Shown: one piece after another, positions 52,130-60,660 of the stretch
How the letters are laid out: each line of letters opens with the position of its first letter
Numbering within the stretch: the first letter of the stretch is position 1
Assembly: GCA_963805705.1 (NCBI GenBank)
Contig: CAWDVH010000004.1
Location: forward strand, 682,001-746,000
DNA from: CAWDVH01 sp963805705
GTDB lineage: Bacteria > Actinomycetota > Actinomycetes > Streptosporangiales > Streptosporangiaceae
DNA length: 64,000 nt
Direction of reading: 5' to 3'
Translations under genes and position numbers: made by a program
Notes under the pieces: generated by a model
The model's database searches: none
Told to the model about the DNA's origin: nothing
The model's input: the letters and a program-made list of their open reading frames with translations, nothing else

Positions 52130-52771
52130 TCACTGGCGGTCGGCGGTATGGCGACTGCCGTAGCGCATCCCGGTGACCAGGTCAGCGGGCGCCTTGCCCG
52201 GAGATCCGGCCTGGTAAGGAGGCTGCGGATCGTACTCGATCATCAGCTGAATCGTCTGCGCGGCCGCGGCGCCCGCGATCCGGCCGGCCAGGTCGAGGGC
52301 CATGTCGATGCCGGCCGACACGCCGGCGGCGGTGATGTACTTGCCGTCCATGACGACCCGCTGGCTGACCGCCTCGGCTCCGTAGCCCGGCAGCCGGTCC
52401 AGGGCCAGCCAGTGTGAGGTGGCCCGGCGGCCCGCGAGCAGGCCCGCGGCGGCGAGGATGAGTGACCCGGTGCACACCGAGGTGGTCCAGCTGGAGGTCG
52501 CGTCGGCGTCGCGCAGCCACTGGTGCACGGGCCCGTCGGCCATCTGCTGCTCCTGGCCAGGACCGCCCGGCACGAGCACGATGTCGGGATGGGGCACGTC
52601 CGCGATGGCGGCCGCCGCGTCCAGGCTGAGCATCCCGGTATCGGCGGTGATCGGCCCCGGCCTGGCCGCCGCGAAGATCACGCTGGTGTCCGGGAGCCGG
52701 CTGAGCACCTCATAAGGGCCGACGGCGTCCAGGGCGGTGAACCTGTCATACAGCAGGATCGCGATCTGCAC
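52130..52771 (-). CDS. DJ-1/PfpI family protein (isonitrile hydratase-like)
   Basis: A 213-residue class I glutamine amidotransferase-like protein: QIAILLYDRFTALDAVGPYEVL, DIVLVPGGPG and the nucleophile Cys in SVCTGSLILAAAGLL, as in isonitrile hydratases. The product lies 40 bases downstream of a GlxA-type regulator on the same strand and shares its DJ-1 fold. GTG 52771 has AAGGAGAGG upstream. Substrate unknown. Confidence 0.85.
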   Translation of the reverse strand: MQIAILLYDRFTALDAVGPYEVLSRLPDTSVIFAAARPGPITADTGMLSLDAAAAIADVPHPDIVLVPGGPGQEQQMADGPVHQWLRDADATSSWTTSVCTGSLILAAAGLLAGRRATSHWLALDRLPGYGAEAVSQRVVMDGKYITAAGVSAGIDMALDLAGRIAGAAAAQTIQLMIEYDPQPPYQAGSPGKAPADLVTGMRYGSRHTADRQ

Positions 52772-52811
52772 GGCGGTGTCCTCTCCTTCGCAGGCCAGCC
52801 GGGCTGGCGGT

Positions 52812-53825
52812 TCAGAACGACAATTCAGGGCTGATGCCGGTGCCGCAGAAGCGGTGCCGGTATCCGGCGGGGGAGACCCCGAGGGTCCGGACGAACGCGC
52901 GCCGCATGGCCTCGGGGGTCCCGTAGCCGCACGAGCGGGCGATCTGCTCGACGCCGGCCCCGGTGTCCTCGAGCTGCCGCCGCGCTGCCTCCAGCCGGAC
53001 CCGGTCGACATACCTGCCCGGCGGCACGCCGGTCTGCGCGGCGAAGGCCCGGGCGAACTGCCGGGGCGACAGGGCCGCCCTGGCCGCCAGCGTCTCCACG
53101 GACAGGTCGGCCGCGGGCCGCTCAGTGATCCACTGCTGCACCTCGCGCAGCGGTGCGCGCTGCGCGACCTGGGCTCGCAGCTGGGCACTGAACTGCGCCT
53201 GGCCGCCCGGCCGGCGCAGGAACACGACCAGCTGGCGGGCGACGGCCAGCGCCGCGTCCCGCCCGATGTCCTCCTCGACCAGCGCCAGCGACAGGTCAAT
53301 GCCCGCGGTGACGCCGGCCGAGGTGGCGATGGCGCCGTCCCTGATGTAGATCGGCTCCGGGTCGACGTGCACGTCGGGGTAGTGCCGGGCCAGCGCGTCA
53401 CAGTAGGCCCAGTGGGTGGTCGCCCGCTTTCCCGCCAGCAGCCCGGCCGCCGCCAGCAGGAAGGCGCCGGTGCAGACCGAGGTGATCCGCTGGGCGTCCG
53501 GGGCACGGCGGCGCAGCCAGCCGATGAGCTCGCGGCCGGCCGTCCTGGTGCCCTCACCGCCGGGGACGACCAGCGTGTGGAGGCCGGCGGTGGCCAGCGT
53601 GCGCAGGTCAGCATCGGGCACCAGGGTGAGCCCGCTGGACGTCCTGACCGGCTCGCCGCCCAGGCTCGCGGTGCTGACCCGGTAGGCCGGCCGGGCCGCC
53701 TCAGCTCCCGGCCGGCTGGCCGCGCCCGTCAGGGCGGCCGCAGCGGCGAACACCTCGAGCGGCCCGGTCACATCGAGGCTCTGCACCCCGCTGAAGAGCA
53801 GGATGAGCACGGCACGGGGCGGCAT
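52812..53825 (-). CDS. GlxA-family transcriptional regulator (DJ-1 sensor + AraC DNA-binding domain)
   Basis: A 337-residue protein. The N-terminal DJ-1/PfpI-like domain (1 to ~190) has SVCTGAFLLAAAGLLAGKRATTHWA. The C-terminal AraC/XylS domain (~220-325) has two helix-turn-helices (LAARAALSPRQFARAFAAQTG; QIARSCGYGTPEAMRRAFVRT). It probably controls the downstream PfpI-like gene. Its start is divergent from the YCII gene across 207 bases. Confidence 0.88.
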   Translation of the reverse strand: MPPRAVLILLFSGVQSLDVTGPLEVFAAAAALTGAASRPGAEAARPAYRVSTASLGGEPVRTSSGLTLVPDADLRTLATAGLHTLVVPGGEGTRTAGRELIGWLRRRAPDAQRITSVCTGAFLLAAAGLLAGKRATTHWAYCDALARHYPDVHVDPEPIYIRDGAIATSAGVTAGIDLSLALVEEDIGRDAALAVARQLVVFLRRPGGQAQFSAQLRAQVAQRAPLREVQQWITERPAADLSVETLAARAALSPRQFARAFAAQTGVPPGRYVDRVRLEAARRQLEDTGAGVEQIARSCGYGTPEAMRRAFVRTLGVSPAGYRHRFCGTGISPELSF

Positions 53826-54033
53826 GGGCTCATCCTGACCGACGCCGGTGATGGCGGCAAGGACCTATACCCCACTTTTTCTGCCATCCGGGCCCGGCGC
53901 GGCCCGGCCGCGTTGGCCAGCCGCGCGGGCCGCGGCAGGATAGGCAGAGAATCCTGACGAGGTCCTGTCGATCGGGGGCCGGGCCGTCCGTCGTAATTGC
54001 GACGGCTCAACCGGAAGTCGAAGGAGAATCGCG

Positions 54034-54381
54034 ATGGCTCAGTACCTGATCCTCATCTACGAGAACGAGAGTGCCTACATCGACGCGACGCCGCAGGTGT
54101 GGCAGCAGGCGATGGAGGCGCACGGCCGGTTCGCGGGCCAGGTCAGCGAGAAGGGCGGCAAGATCCTGGGCGGCGAGGCACTGCAGCCCACCACCACCGC
54201 CACCTCGATCCGCGGTGACGTGGTGACCGATGGCCCGTTCGCCGATACCAAGGAGGCGCTGGGCGGCTACTACCTGATCGAGGCCCGCGATCTGGACCAC
54301 GCGCTCGACATCGCCAAGCTGTGCCCGGCACCGGGCGGCGGGGTCGAGGTGCGGCCAGTCATGGACACCTCGGGCGGCTGA
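54034..54381 (+). CDS. YCII-related (DGPF domain) protein
   Basis: A 115-residue dimeric ferredoxin-like protein: YLILIYENESAY, GEALQPTTTATSIR, VTDGPFADTKEALGGYYLIEA, which contains the DGPF signature. Such genes are commonly linked with ECF42-type sigma factors, as here, and may serve as the regulator or target of the sigma factor. ATG has GAAGGAG upstream. Confidence 0.9.
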   Translation: MAQYLILIYENESAYIDATPQVWQQAMEAHGRFAGQVSEKGGKILGGEALQPTTTATSIRGDVVTDGPFADTKEALGGYYLIEARDLDHALDIAKLCPAPGGGVEVRPVMDTSGG

Positions 54382-54452
54382 GCAGGCCTGGCCATCGACC
54401 GGCCCGGCGATCCATCCGGCCCCGGCGATTCACCGGCCCGGCGAGTACGGCG

Positions 54453-55775
54453 ATGACCGCCGCCGGTGACCCGGAGGACGTCGGCGCGGCCGTGGCGGAC
54501 GCGCACCGTCGCGAGTGGGCCTTCGTGCTCGCCGCGACGGCGCGCGTCGCCCGCGACATCGACCTCGCGCAGGAATGCGTCCAGGACGCCTACGTGGCGG
54601 CCCTGGACGCCTGGTCCCGGCAGGGCGTACCGCGCAATCCCGGCGCGTGGCTGACCACCGCGGCCAGGCGGCGGGCGCTCGACGCGCTGCGCCGCGACCG
54701 CACCCTGCGCGGCAAGCTGCCGCTGCTGATCGAGCCCGAGCCGCCGGAGCCCGGGGCCGAGACGGCCGACGGGCAGGACGCCACGATCCCCGACGACCGG
54801 CTGCGCCTGGTGTTCACCTGCTGCCACCCGGCGCTGGCCAGGGAGGCGCAGGTGGCGCTGACACTGCGCCTGGTGTGCGGCCTGACCACGGCGGAGATCG
54901 CCCAGGCCTTCCTGGTGTCCGAGCCGACCATGGCCGCCAGGGTGACCAGGGCGAAGAAGAAGATCTCCGCCGCCCGGATCGCCTACCGCGTACCCGGCAC
55001 GGCCGAACTGCCCGACCGGCTGGATGCGGTGCTGACCGTCGTGCACCTGCTCTACACCACCGGCCACACCGCCCCCGGCGGCCAGGATCTGGTCCGGGCT
55101 GACCTGGCCGAGCGGTCCATCGGCCTGGCCCGCATGCTGTGCACGCTGATGCCCGACGAGCGGGAGGCGCGCGGCCTGCTGGCCCTGCTGCTGCTGTCGA
55201 ACGCGCGCCGGGCGACCCGCCTGGACGCATCCGGCGCCCTGCAGCTGCTGGCCGACCAGGACCGCTCGCGGTGGGACCGGGCGGCGATCAGCGAGGGGAC
55301 GGCGCTGGTCGTCGGGGCCCTGCGCGGCGGCCGGCCCGGCCGGTTCGCGCTGCAGGCCGCGATCGACGCCGTGCACGCCGAGGCTCCGAGTTACGGCGAA
55401 ACGGACTGGCCGCAGCTACTGCAGCTCTACAGCGAACTGCAGAAAGCGTGGCCGTCACCCGTCGTGGCGCTCAACCGCGCGGTCGTGCTGGCCATGGTGG
55501 CGGGACCTGAGGCCGCGCTGGCGCAGATCGAGATGATCGAGCGGGACGGGCGCCTGGCCGGCTACCGCTACCTCCCCGCGGCCAAGGCAGACCTGCTGCG
55601 GCGCCTCGGCCGGCGGCCCGAGGCCGGGCACGCCTACCGGGCGGCACTGGAGCTGGCCGACAACGCGGCCGAGCGAGCATTCCTGGCCCGGCGGGTCACC
55701 GAGATGACAGGCGAAACGGGGTTAGCCGTGCCCGCCCGCGGCCATCGCGGAACCGGCCGCCAGGCGCCCAGGTAG
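54453..55775 (+). CDS. ECF42-type RNA polymerase sigma factor
   Basis: A 440-residue sigma factor. It has sigma-2 (EWAFVLAATARVARDIDLAQECVQDAY-type, ending PGAWLTTAARRRALD), sigma-4 (ALTLRLVCGLTTAEIAQAFLVSEPTMAARVTRAKKKI) and the long C-terminal helical/TPR-like extension of this class (DUF6596-like, to ~420). No anti-sigma factor is present; the extension probably regulates activity. ATG 54453 follows the YCII gene by 71 bases. It has TPR-like ends AAKADLLRRLGRRPEAGHAYRAAL-type. Confidence 0.87.
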   Translation: MTAAGDPEDVGAAVADAHRREWAFVLAATARVARDIDLAQECVQDAYVAALDAWSRQGVPRNPGAWLTTAARRRALDALRRDRTLRGKLPLLIEPEPPEPGAETADGQDATIPDDRLRLVFTCCHPALAREAQVALTLRLVCGLTTAEIAQAFLVSEPTMAARVTRAKKKISAARIAYRVPGTAELPDRLDAVLTVVHLLYTTGHTAPGGQDLVRADLAERSIGLARMLCTLMPDEREARGLLALLLLSNARRATRLDASGALQLLADQDRSRWDRAAISEGTALVVGALRGGRPGRFALQAAIDAVHAEAPSYGETDWPQLLQLYSELQKAWPSPVVALNRAVVLAMVAGPEAALAQIEMIERDGRLAGYRYLPAAKADLLRRLGRRPEAGHAYRAALELADNAAERAFLARRVTEMTGETGLAVPARGHRGTGRQAPR

Positions 55776-55808
55776 TGACAACAGCCGATCTCGTACCACA
55801 ATGTCCAC

Positions 55809-58367
55809 ATGACCACCGACACCGGGTCCGCGCAGGACGGGCCGCAGCCGCTGCTGTCGGTGTCCGGTCTGGCGGTGCGGTTCGGCCAGCTGACCGCACT
55901 GGACGGAGTCGACCTGGACGTGCGGCCCGGCGAGCTGGTCGCCCTGGCCGGTGAGAACGGCGCGGGCAAGACCACGGTGGTGCGATGCATCGCCGGTGAC
56001 ATCGTCCCGACCGGCGGCACGATCGCCCTGGACGGCAAGACGGTGCCGGCCGACCCGCTCGCGGCGACACGCCGGGGCATCGCCGTTGTCTGGCAGGACC
56101 TGGCCCTGTGCGACAACCTGGACATCGCCTCGAATCTGCTGCTCGGCCATGAGCGCCGCTGGCAGCTGCGGTCGGACGTCCGGCTGCACGGTGATGCCGC
56201 CGCGGTGCTCAGGCGCATCGGTATCCCGCTGCACGACACCACGCGCAGCGTCCGGTCGCTGTCCGGCGGCCAGCGCCAGCTGGTGGCGGTGGCCAAGGCG
56301 ATGAGCCGCCAGCCCCGGCTGCTGCTGCTCGACGAGCCGACCTCCTCGCTGGGGGTCACTGAGTCGAACCTGGTGGAGGAGCTGATCATCGAGCTGCGGG
56401 AGCGGGGGACCACGATCCTGCTGGCGTGCCATGACATCCACCAGATGTTCCGGCTGGCGGACCGCATCGTGGTGCTGCGGCACGGGCGGGTAGCCGCCTC
56501 GGTGGCGCCCAGCGAGGTGCACCCGGACGATGTCGTCGCGCTGCTGTCGGGCCAGCAGGTGAACTCCTCGGCCCGGCGCCAGCTGAGCCGCCTGCACGGG
56601 CTCGCTGACCGGCTGGTGTCAGCTGATCCCTCCTCCAGCCTGACGCTGATTCTCTCGGCGCTGGGAGCCGCCCTGGGCAGCGAGCGCCTCTGCATCCACC
56701 TGCTGGACGGCACCTGGCTCGGCTGCGCCGCCTCCCTCGGGGTCCCGCCGCCGCTGCTGTCGGCGTGGTCCCGCCTGCCCTGGGGGCCCGAGGGCGGCCC
56801 GGTCGGGCTGGCCGCCGCGCGGGAGCAGCCGGTGATCGAGGAGAACGTCCGGTCCGGCGCGGCCTGGCTGCCGTTCGCCGACCTGGCCAGGGCGGCCAAG
56901 GTCGCGAGTTCCTGGTCGGTGCCGGTGATGGGCCCCGGCGGGCTGCTCGGTGTCATCACCGTCTTGCGGGCCATAACCGGCAAGCCCCAGCGCGACGATC
57001 TCGACCTGGCCACTCTGTACGCGGGCTACGCGGCCAGCGCCATCGAGCGCGACCGGCTGCTGGAGGAGGTCACCGCCCGCAACCGGGTGCTGGAGACGAT
57101 CAGGGAGGTACTGGAGACGCTAGCCGGGCCGATGCCCGCCGCCGACGGGCTTGGTGTTGCCCTGCAGGCCCTGCGCCGCGGCCTGCAGGCCGATGAGGTC
57201 GCGCTGGTGACCCAGGCGGCGGGCGGGCCGCCTGACTGCCGGGCGTTCAGCGCGGCCGCGGCCGCTCGCGCGCCGGCCGCCGCGACGGCCGTGATGATCA
57301 CCGAGGCGGAGTCGGCCCTCGCGCTGGCCCGCCGCGACGGCGCCGCCATGCACCGCAGCGGATCGCGGGCCCAGCGCTTCCAGTCGGTGACGTTCACCGC
57401 GCCCGGCGGTCCGACGGCGCTGGTGTCGCGCTGGCAGCGGCGTCCCGCCTCGGCCGACGCGACGGCCCTGCTGGAAGACGCCGCTCACTCGCTGCGGCTG
57501 GCGCTGGAGCGCGAGGAGGCCTGGTTCGCGCACCAGGAGGCCATTACCCTGCGCCGGTCCCAGGAACTGCAGCGCGGATTCCTGTCCCGGCTGAGTCATG
57601 AGCTGCGCACTCCGCTGACCGCGATCAGGGGCTATGCCTCCAGCCTGATGCAGCCCGACGTGACCTGGGACGGCGAGTCGCAGCAGCGGTTCCTGGCCCG
57701 CATCGCCGCGGAGTCGGCGCGGCTGGGCGCTCTGGTTGACGACCTGCTGGACTTCTCCGCGATCGAGTCAGGGATCCTGCGTCTTCAGCGCGACTGGTGT
57801 GACCTGCCCCTGGTGATTGAGGCGGCCATCGCGTGCCTGCCGCCGCCGAGCGCCGCGATGATCGAGGTGGAGTGCGATCCGGCCGTGCCCGTGGTCTGGG
57901 CCGACCACGATCGCCTGGAGCAGGTCTTCGTGAACCTGCTGGACAACGCCTTCGGGCACAATCCGCCCGGCACCAGGGTCCGCGTCAGCGCAGCCGCCGA
58001 CGCCCTGGACGGGGTCACGGTGCGCGTTCACGATGACGGCGGCGGGATGCCGGCCGAGGTCGCCCTCGCTCCCTTCGAGCCGACCCGGCGCCGGCGCACG
58101 CCGACCGCCGGAGCCGGGCTCGGGCTGTCGATAGCCAGGGGGATAGTGCGGGCGCATGGCGGCAGCATCAAGCTGGAGCAGCCGGGCCAGGGGACCTGTT
58201 TCCTGATCTGCCTCCCGGCGGAGATACCGGCGCCCGCACCGGCCGGCCCGGCCGGCCAGGCCGCGGTGCGGCCCGCCAGCGTGCCAGTGCAGTCCGTGCC
58301 AGTGCAGTCCGCCGCAGTACAGCGCGCGCTGACGGCACAGTCGACGGGAGCCACGCCCAGTGCTTGA
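55809..58367 (+). CDS. ABC ATPase-GAF-histidine kinase fusion protein
   Basis: An 852-residue soluble hybrid. Residues 1-255 are a sugar-importer-type ABC ATPase with intact Walker A GENGAGKTT (48-56), signature LSGGQRQ (151-157), Walker B LLLLDEPTS (171-179) and H-loop His208. About 260-580 is a GAF-like sensor region with no membrane helix. Then comes a HisKA domain with SHELRTP (phospho-His597) and a HATPase_c with LLDNAFGHN (Asn713) and GAGLGLSIA (~767-775). The C-terminus has PVQS repeats. The ABC domain shares the stretch QDLALCDNLDI with the importer ATPase at 60661, so the two are paralogues. The response regulator overlaps by 8 bases. I infer it docks on, or senses, the importer. Confidence 0.9.
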   Translation: MTTDTGSAQDGPQPLLSVSGLAVRFGQLTALDGVDLDVRPGELVALAGENGAGKTTVVRCIAGDIVPTGGTIALDGKTVPADPLAATRRGIAVVWQDLALCDNLDIASNLLLGHERRWQLRSDVRLHGDAAAVLRRIGIPLHDTTRSVRSLSGGQRQLVAVAKAMSRQPRLLLLDEPTSSLGVTESNLVEELIIELRERGTTILLACHDIHQMFRLADRIVVLRHGRVAASVAPSEVHPDDVVALLSGQQVNSSARRQLSRLHGLADRLVSADPSSSLTLILSALGAALGSERLCIHLLDGTWLGCAASLGVPPPLLSAWSRLPWGPEGGPVGLAAAREQPVIEENVRSGAAWLPFADLARAAKVASSWSVPVMGPGGLLGVITVLRAITGKPQRDDLDLATLYAGYAASAIERDRLLEEVTARNRVLETIREVLETLAGPMPAADGLGVALQALRRGLQADEVALVTQAAGGPPDCRAFSAAAAARAPAAATAVMITEAESALALARRDGAAMHRSGSRAQRFQSVTFTAPGGPTALVSRWQRRPASADATALLEDAAHSLRLALEREEAWFAHQEAITLRRSQELQRGFLSRLSHELRTPLTAIRGYASSLMQPDVTWDGESQQRFLARIAAESARLGALVDDLLDFSAIESGILRLQRDWCDLPLVIEAAIACLPPPSAAMIEVECDPAVPVVWADHDRLEQVFVNLLDNAFGHNPPGTRVRVSAAADALDGVTVRVHDDGGGMPAEVALAPFEPTRRRRTPTAGAGLGLSIARGIVRAHGGSIKLEQPGQGTCFLICLPAEIPAPAPAGPAGQAAVRPASVPVQSVPVQSAAVQRALTAQSTGATPSA

Positions 58368-59064
58368 GCAGGCCGCCAATACCAGGGCGCTGGTGGTCGA
58401 GGACGACCTGAACATCGTGGACCTGATCCGGTCCAACCTGGCCGTACGGGGATACGACACGGTGGTGTCGACCGATGGCGTGCGGGCCATCCAGCTGCTG
58501 GAGACCGAGGAGCCCGATATCGTCCTGCTCGACCTGATGCTGCCGGAGGTCGATGGCTTCGAGCTCTGCCGCCAGATCAGGGAGCAGTCGTCGGTGGCGA
58601 TCATCGTGGTGTCGGCCCGCGGCGGCGAGCGGGATAAGGTCACCGCGCTGAATGTCGGCGCGGACGACTACATGACCAAGCCCTTCAGCATCGAGGAACT
58701 GCTGGCCAGGATTACCGCCACGCTGCGCCGGACCCGCCCCGCCGCTGCCCCCGACAGTGCCCCGCCGGTCATCACGATCGGCGAGCTGGAGATTGACCTG
58801 GCCAATCAGCAAGTCACCAGGGCCGGACAGGCCGTCCATCTGACCCCGACGGAGTTCGCGCTGCTGCGCGAGCTGGCCATCAACCGGGGGAAGCTACTGA
58901 CGCACGCTCACCTGCTGCGGCGCGTGTGGGGCCACGGGTACGCGACGGAGACCGAGTACGTGCGGGTCTACGTCCGGCGGCTGCGGGCCAAGCTGGAAGC
59001 GGACGGCGCGGCCCCGCTGATCCTCACCCAGCCCAGGGCCGGCTACCGGATCGCGGCGGAATGA
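58360..59064 (+). CDS. OmpR/PhoB-family response regulator
   Basis: A 234-residue regulator. The receiver domain has the acidic pocket EDD (14-16), phospho-acceptor Asp58 (VLLDLMLPE), Ser/Thr switch VVSARG and Lys in MTKPFS. The C-terminal winged helix has LTPTEFALLRELAINRGKLLTH-like and YVRVYVRRLRAKLE. It is translated with the fused kinase (8-base overlap) and is the evident partner. Likely target: the four 11-bp repeats at 59148-59191. Confidence 0.93.
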   Translation: MLEQAANTRALVVEDDLNIVDLIRSNLAVRGYDTVVSTDGVRAIQLLETEEPDIVLLDLMLPEVDGFELCRQIREQSSVAIIVVSARGGERDKVTALNVGADDYMTKPFSIEELLARITATLRRTRPAAAPDSAPPVITIGELEIDLANQQVTRAGQAVHLTPTEFALLRELAINRGKLLTHAHLLRRVWGHGYATETEYVRVYVRRLRAKLEADGAAPLILTQPRAGYRIAAE

Positions 59065-59147
59065 GAACGGCGCAAATGAGAACGACAATGAGAACGGCCG
59101 GAAGTTGCCGGGACGGGCGGCCGCCGAAATGCGGCCGGGACGCCACC

Positions 59148-59191
59148 GAGACAGAGCTGAGACACGGCCGAAACACGGTTGAGACATCCGT
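59148..59191 (+). promoter_or_regulatory. four 11-bp direct repeats, predicted response regulator operator
   Basis: GAGACAGAGCT, GAGACACGGCC, GAAACACGGTT and GAGACATCCGT follow each other with exactly 11-base spacing (consensus GAGACA). Head-to-tail 11-bp units, one helical turn, are the usual recognition pattern of OmpR/PhoB-family dimers. The array ends 25 bases upstream of the -35 box of the importer promoter, suiting activation. In 59065-59147 the motif AATGAGAACG also occurs three times (near 59062, 59078 and 59090). Confidence 0.7.
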
Positions 59192-59216
59192 AAGCCCAGG
59201 CGCCGTAGCGCATCCG

Positions 59217-59245
59217 TTGAACTGCCGCTGACCTGGGAATAATCT
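59217..59245 (+). promoter_or_regulatory. promoter of the ABC importer operon
   Basis: TTGAAC (59217-59222) and TAATCT (59240-59245) with a 17-base spacer, in an AT-rich patch unusual for this sequence. Transcription would start near 59252, leaving a leader of about 155 bases before the lipoprotein gene. Confidence 0.7.
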
Positions 59246-59408
59246 GTTTATGAAATTTTAACAATGCTACGGGGATGTTAACGGAAGTGTTCACTCATGG
59301 CGGCCTAGTGTTTGCCGTAGACCGGTTCCCGGCCCACGGTGACGTCATGCAGACCGAGCCAGTGCCACATGTCCTGACACGTCCCGCTCACAAGCGAGGT
59401 GGTTTTCG

Positions 59409-60623
59409 TTGTATTCAGTCACCAAGAGAGTCGGCCTGACGGCTTTTGCCGGCAGCGCGGCTCTCCTTATTGCTGCCTGCGGCAGCAGCGGAGGCTCGAG
59501 CCCGTCCAGTTCCGGCGGCTCCAGCAGCGCGGCCGTGCCGACCATCTCGACCGCCCAGTTCACCAGGGATTTCTCGGCGATGAAGACCCTGGTGCCGCTG
59601 GCCGCCGCCGGCAAGGGCAACGTCGGGGTGATCCTGCCCGACACGGTCTCCTCGGCGCGTTACACCGAATTCGACGCGCCCTACCTGACTAAGGCCCTCA
59701 CCACGGCCGGCCTGAAGTCCTCGCAGTTCACCGTCCAGAACGCCCAGGGCAGCGACGCGACGCAGCTGAGCGACGCCCAGGCGGCCATCACCAAGGGCGC
59801 CAGCGTCCTCATCATGGACCCGCTCGACCCCGGCGTCGGCAACGCGATCGAGAAGTACGCCAAGGCCCACGGCGTGGCCGTGATCGACTACGACCGGATC
59901 ACCCTCGGCGGCAGCCGCAGGTACTACGTCAGCTTCAACAACGTGCTGGTGGGCACGAAGATCGGCCAGGGCCTGGTCGCCTGCGTCTCCGCATGGCACG
60001 TGGCCAAGCCGCACGTGCTGGTCATGTACGGCGCGCCGACCGACAACAACGCCACCCTCTTCGGCCAGGGCTACAACGCGGTCATGAAGCCGTTCTTCGA
60101 CTCCGGCAAGTGGGTCCAGGTCGGCAAGGCCGGCGGAACGTGGGACCCGCCGACCGCGGAGACCGAGTTCCAGGGGCAGTTCACCGCGAACAAGAGCATG
60201 AACGCGGTGCTGACCCCCAACGACGAGAACGCGGCCCCGATCATCCACTACCTGCAGACCCAGGGCATCAAGCCCAAGACCTTCCCGGTCACCGGGCAGG
60301 ACGCCACCCTGGTCGGCCTGCAGAACATCCTCGGCGGGTACCAGTGCGGGACCGCCTACAAGCCGATCTACCTTGAGGCGCAGGCCGCCGCGGCGCTGGC
60401 CATGTACCTCCGGGCCGGCAAGACGCCGCCGGCTGCCCTGGTCAACGGCAGCACGGCCGACACGGTGTCCCACACCACCGTCCCGTCGGTGCTGCTGAAG
60501 CCGATCTGGGTCACGACGGCCAACATGAATGCGACCGTGGTCGCTGATAACTTCGTCCCGGCCTCGCAGCTCTGCACGGCTAAGTACAAGGCGGCCTGCA
60601 CGGCAGCCGGAATCACGGGGTGA
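59409..60623 (+). CDS. sugar ABC transporter substrate-binding lipoprotein
   Basis: A 404-residue periplasmic-binding-type protein of the ribose/xylose family (Peripla_BP_4). The signal peptide ends in lipobox LIAAC with lipidated Cys24, followed by a Ser/Gly linker. Two Rossmann lobes follow (NVGVILPDTVSSARYTEFD; VLIMDPLDPGVGNAIEKYA; VAVIDYDRITLGG; VTGQDATLVGLQNILGGYQ). It resembles XylF/ChvE-type proteins, but the ligand is not determined. The start is TTG 59409 behind a GAGGTGG site. Confidence 0.9.
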   Translation: MYSVTKRVGLTAFAGSAALLIAACGSSGGSSPSSSGGSSSAAVPTISTAQFTRDFSAMKTLVPLAAAGKGNVGVILPDTVSSARYTEFDAPYLTKALTTAGLKSSQFTVQNAQGSDATQLSDAQAAITKGASVLIMDPLDPGVGNAIEKYAKAHGVAVIDYDRITLGGSRRYYVSFNNVLVGTKIGQGLVACVSAWHVAKPHVLVMYGAPTDNNATLFGQGYNAVMKPFFDSGKWVQVGKAGGTWDPPTAETEFQGQFTANKSMNAVLTPNDENAAPIIHYLQTQGIKPKTFPVTGQDATLVGLQNILGGYQCGTAYKPIYLEAQAAAALAMYLRAGKTPPAALVNGSTADTVSHTTVPSVLLKPIWVTTANMNATVVADNFVPASQLCTAKYKAACTAAGITG

Positions 60624-60660
60624 TCATGAGCGCTCGATCCAGAGCCGGGTCCCGGCCGTG

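Noticed and set aside
52772..53614. Long minus-strand frame fusing upstream sequence to the PfpI-like protein
   Set aside because: The upstream part is an out-of-frame reading of the AraC-type regulator. The enzyme has its own GTG with a ribosome site at 52771.
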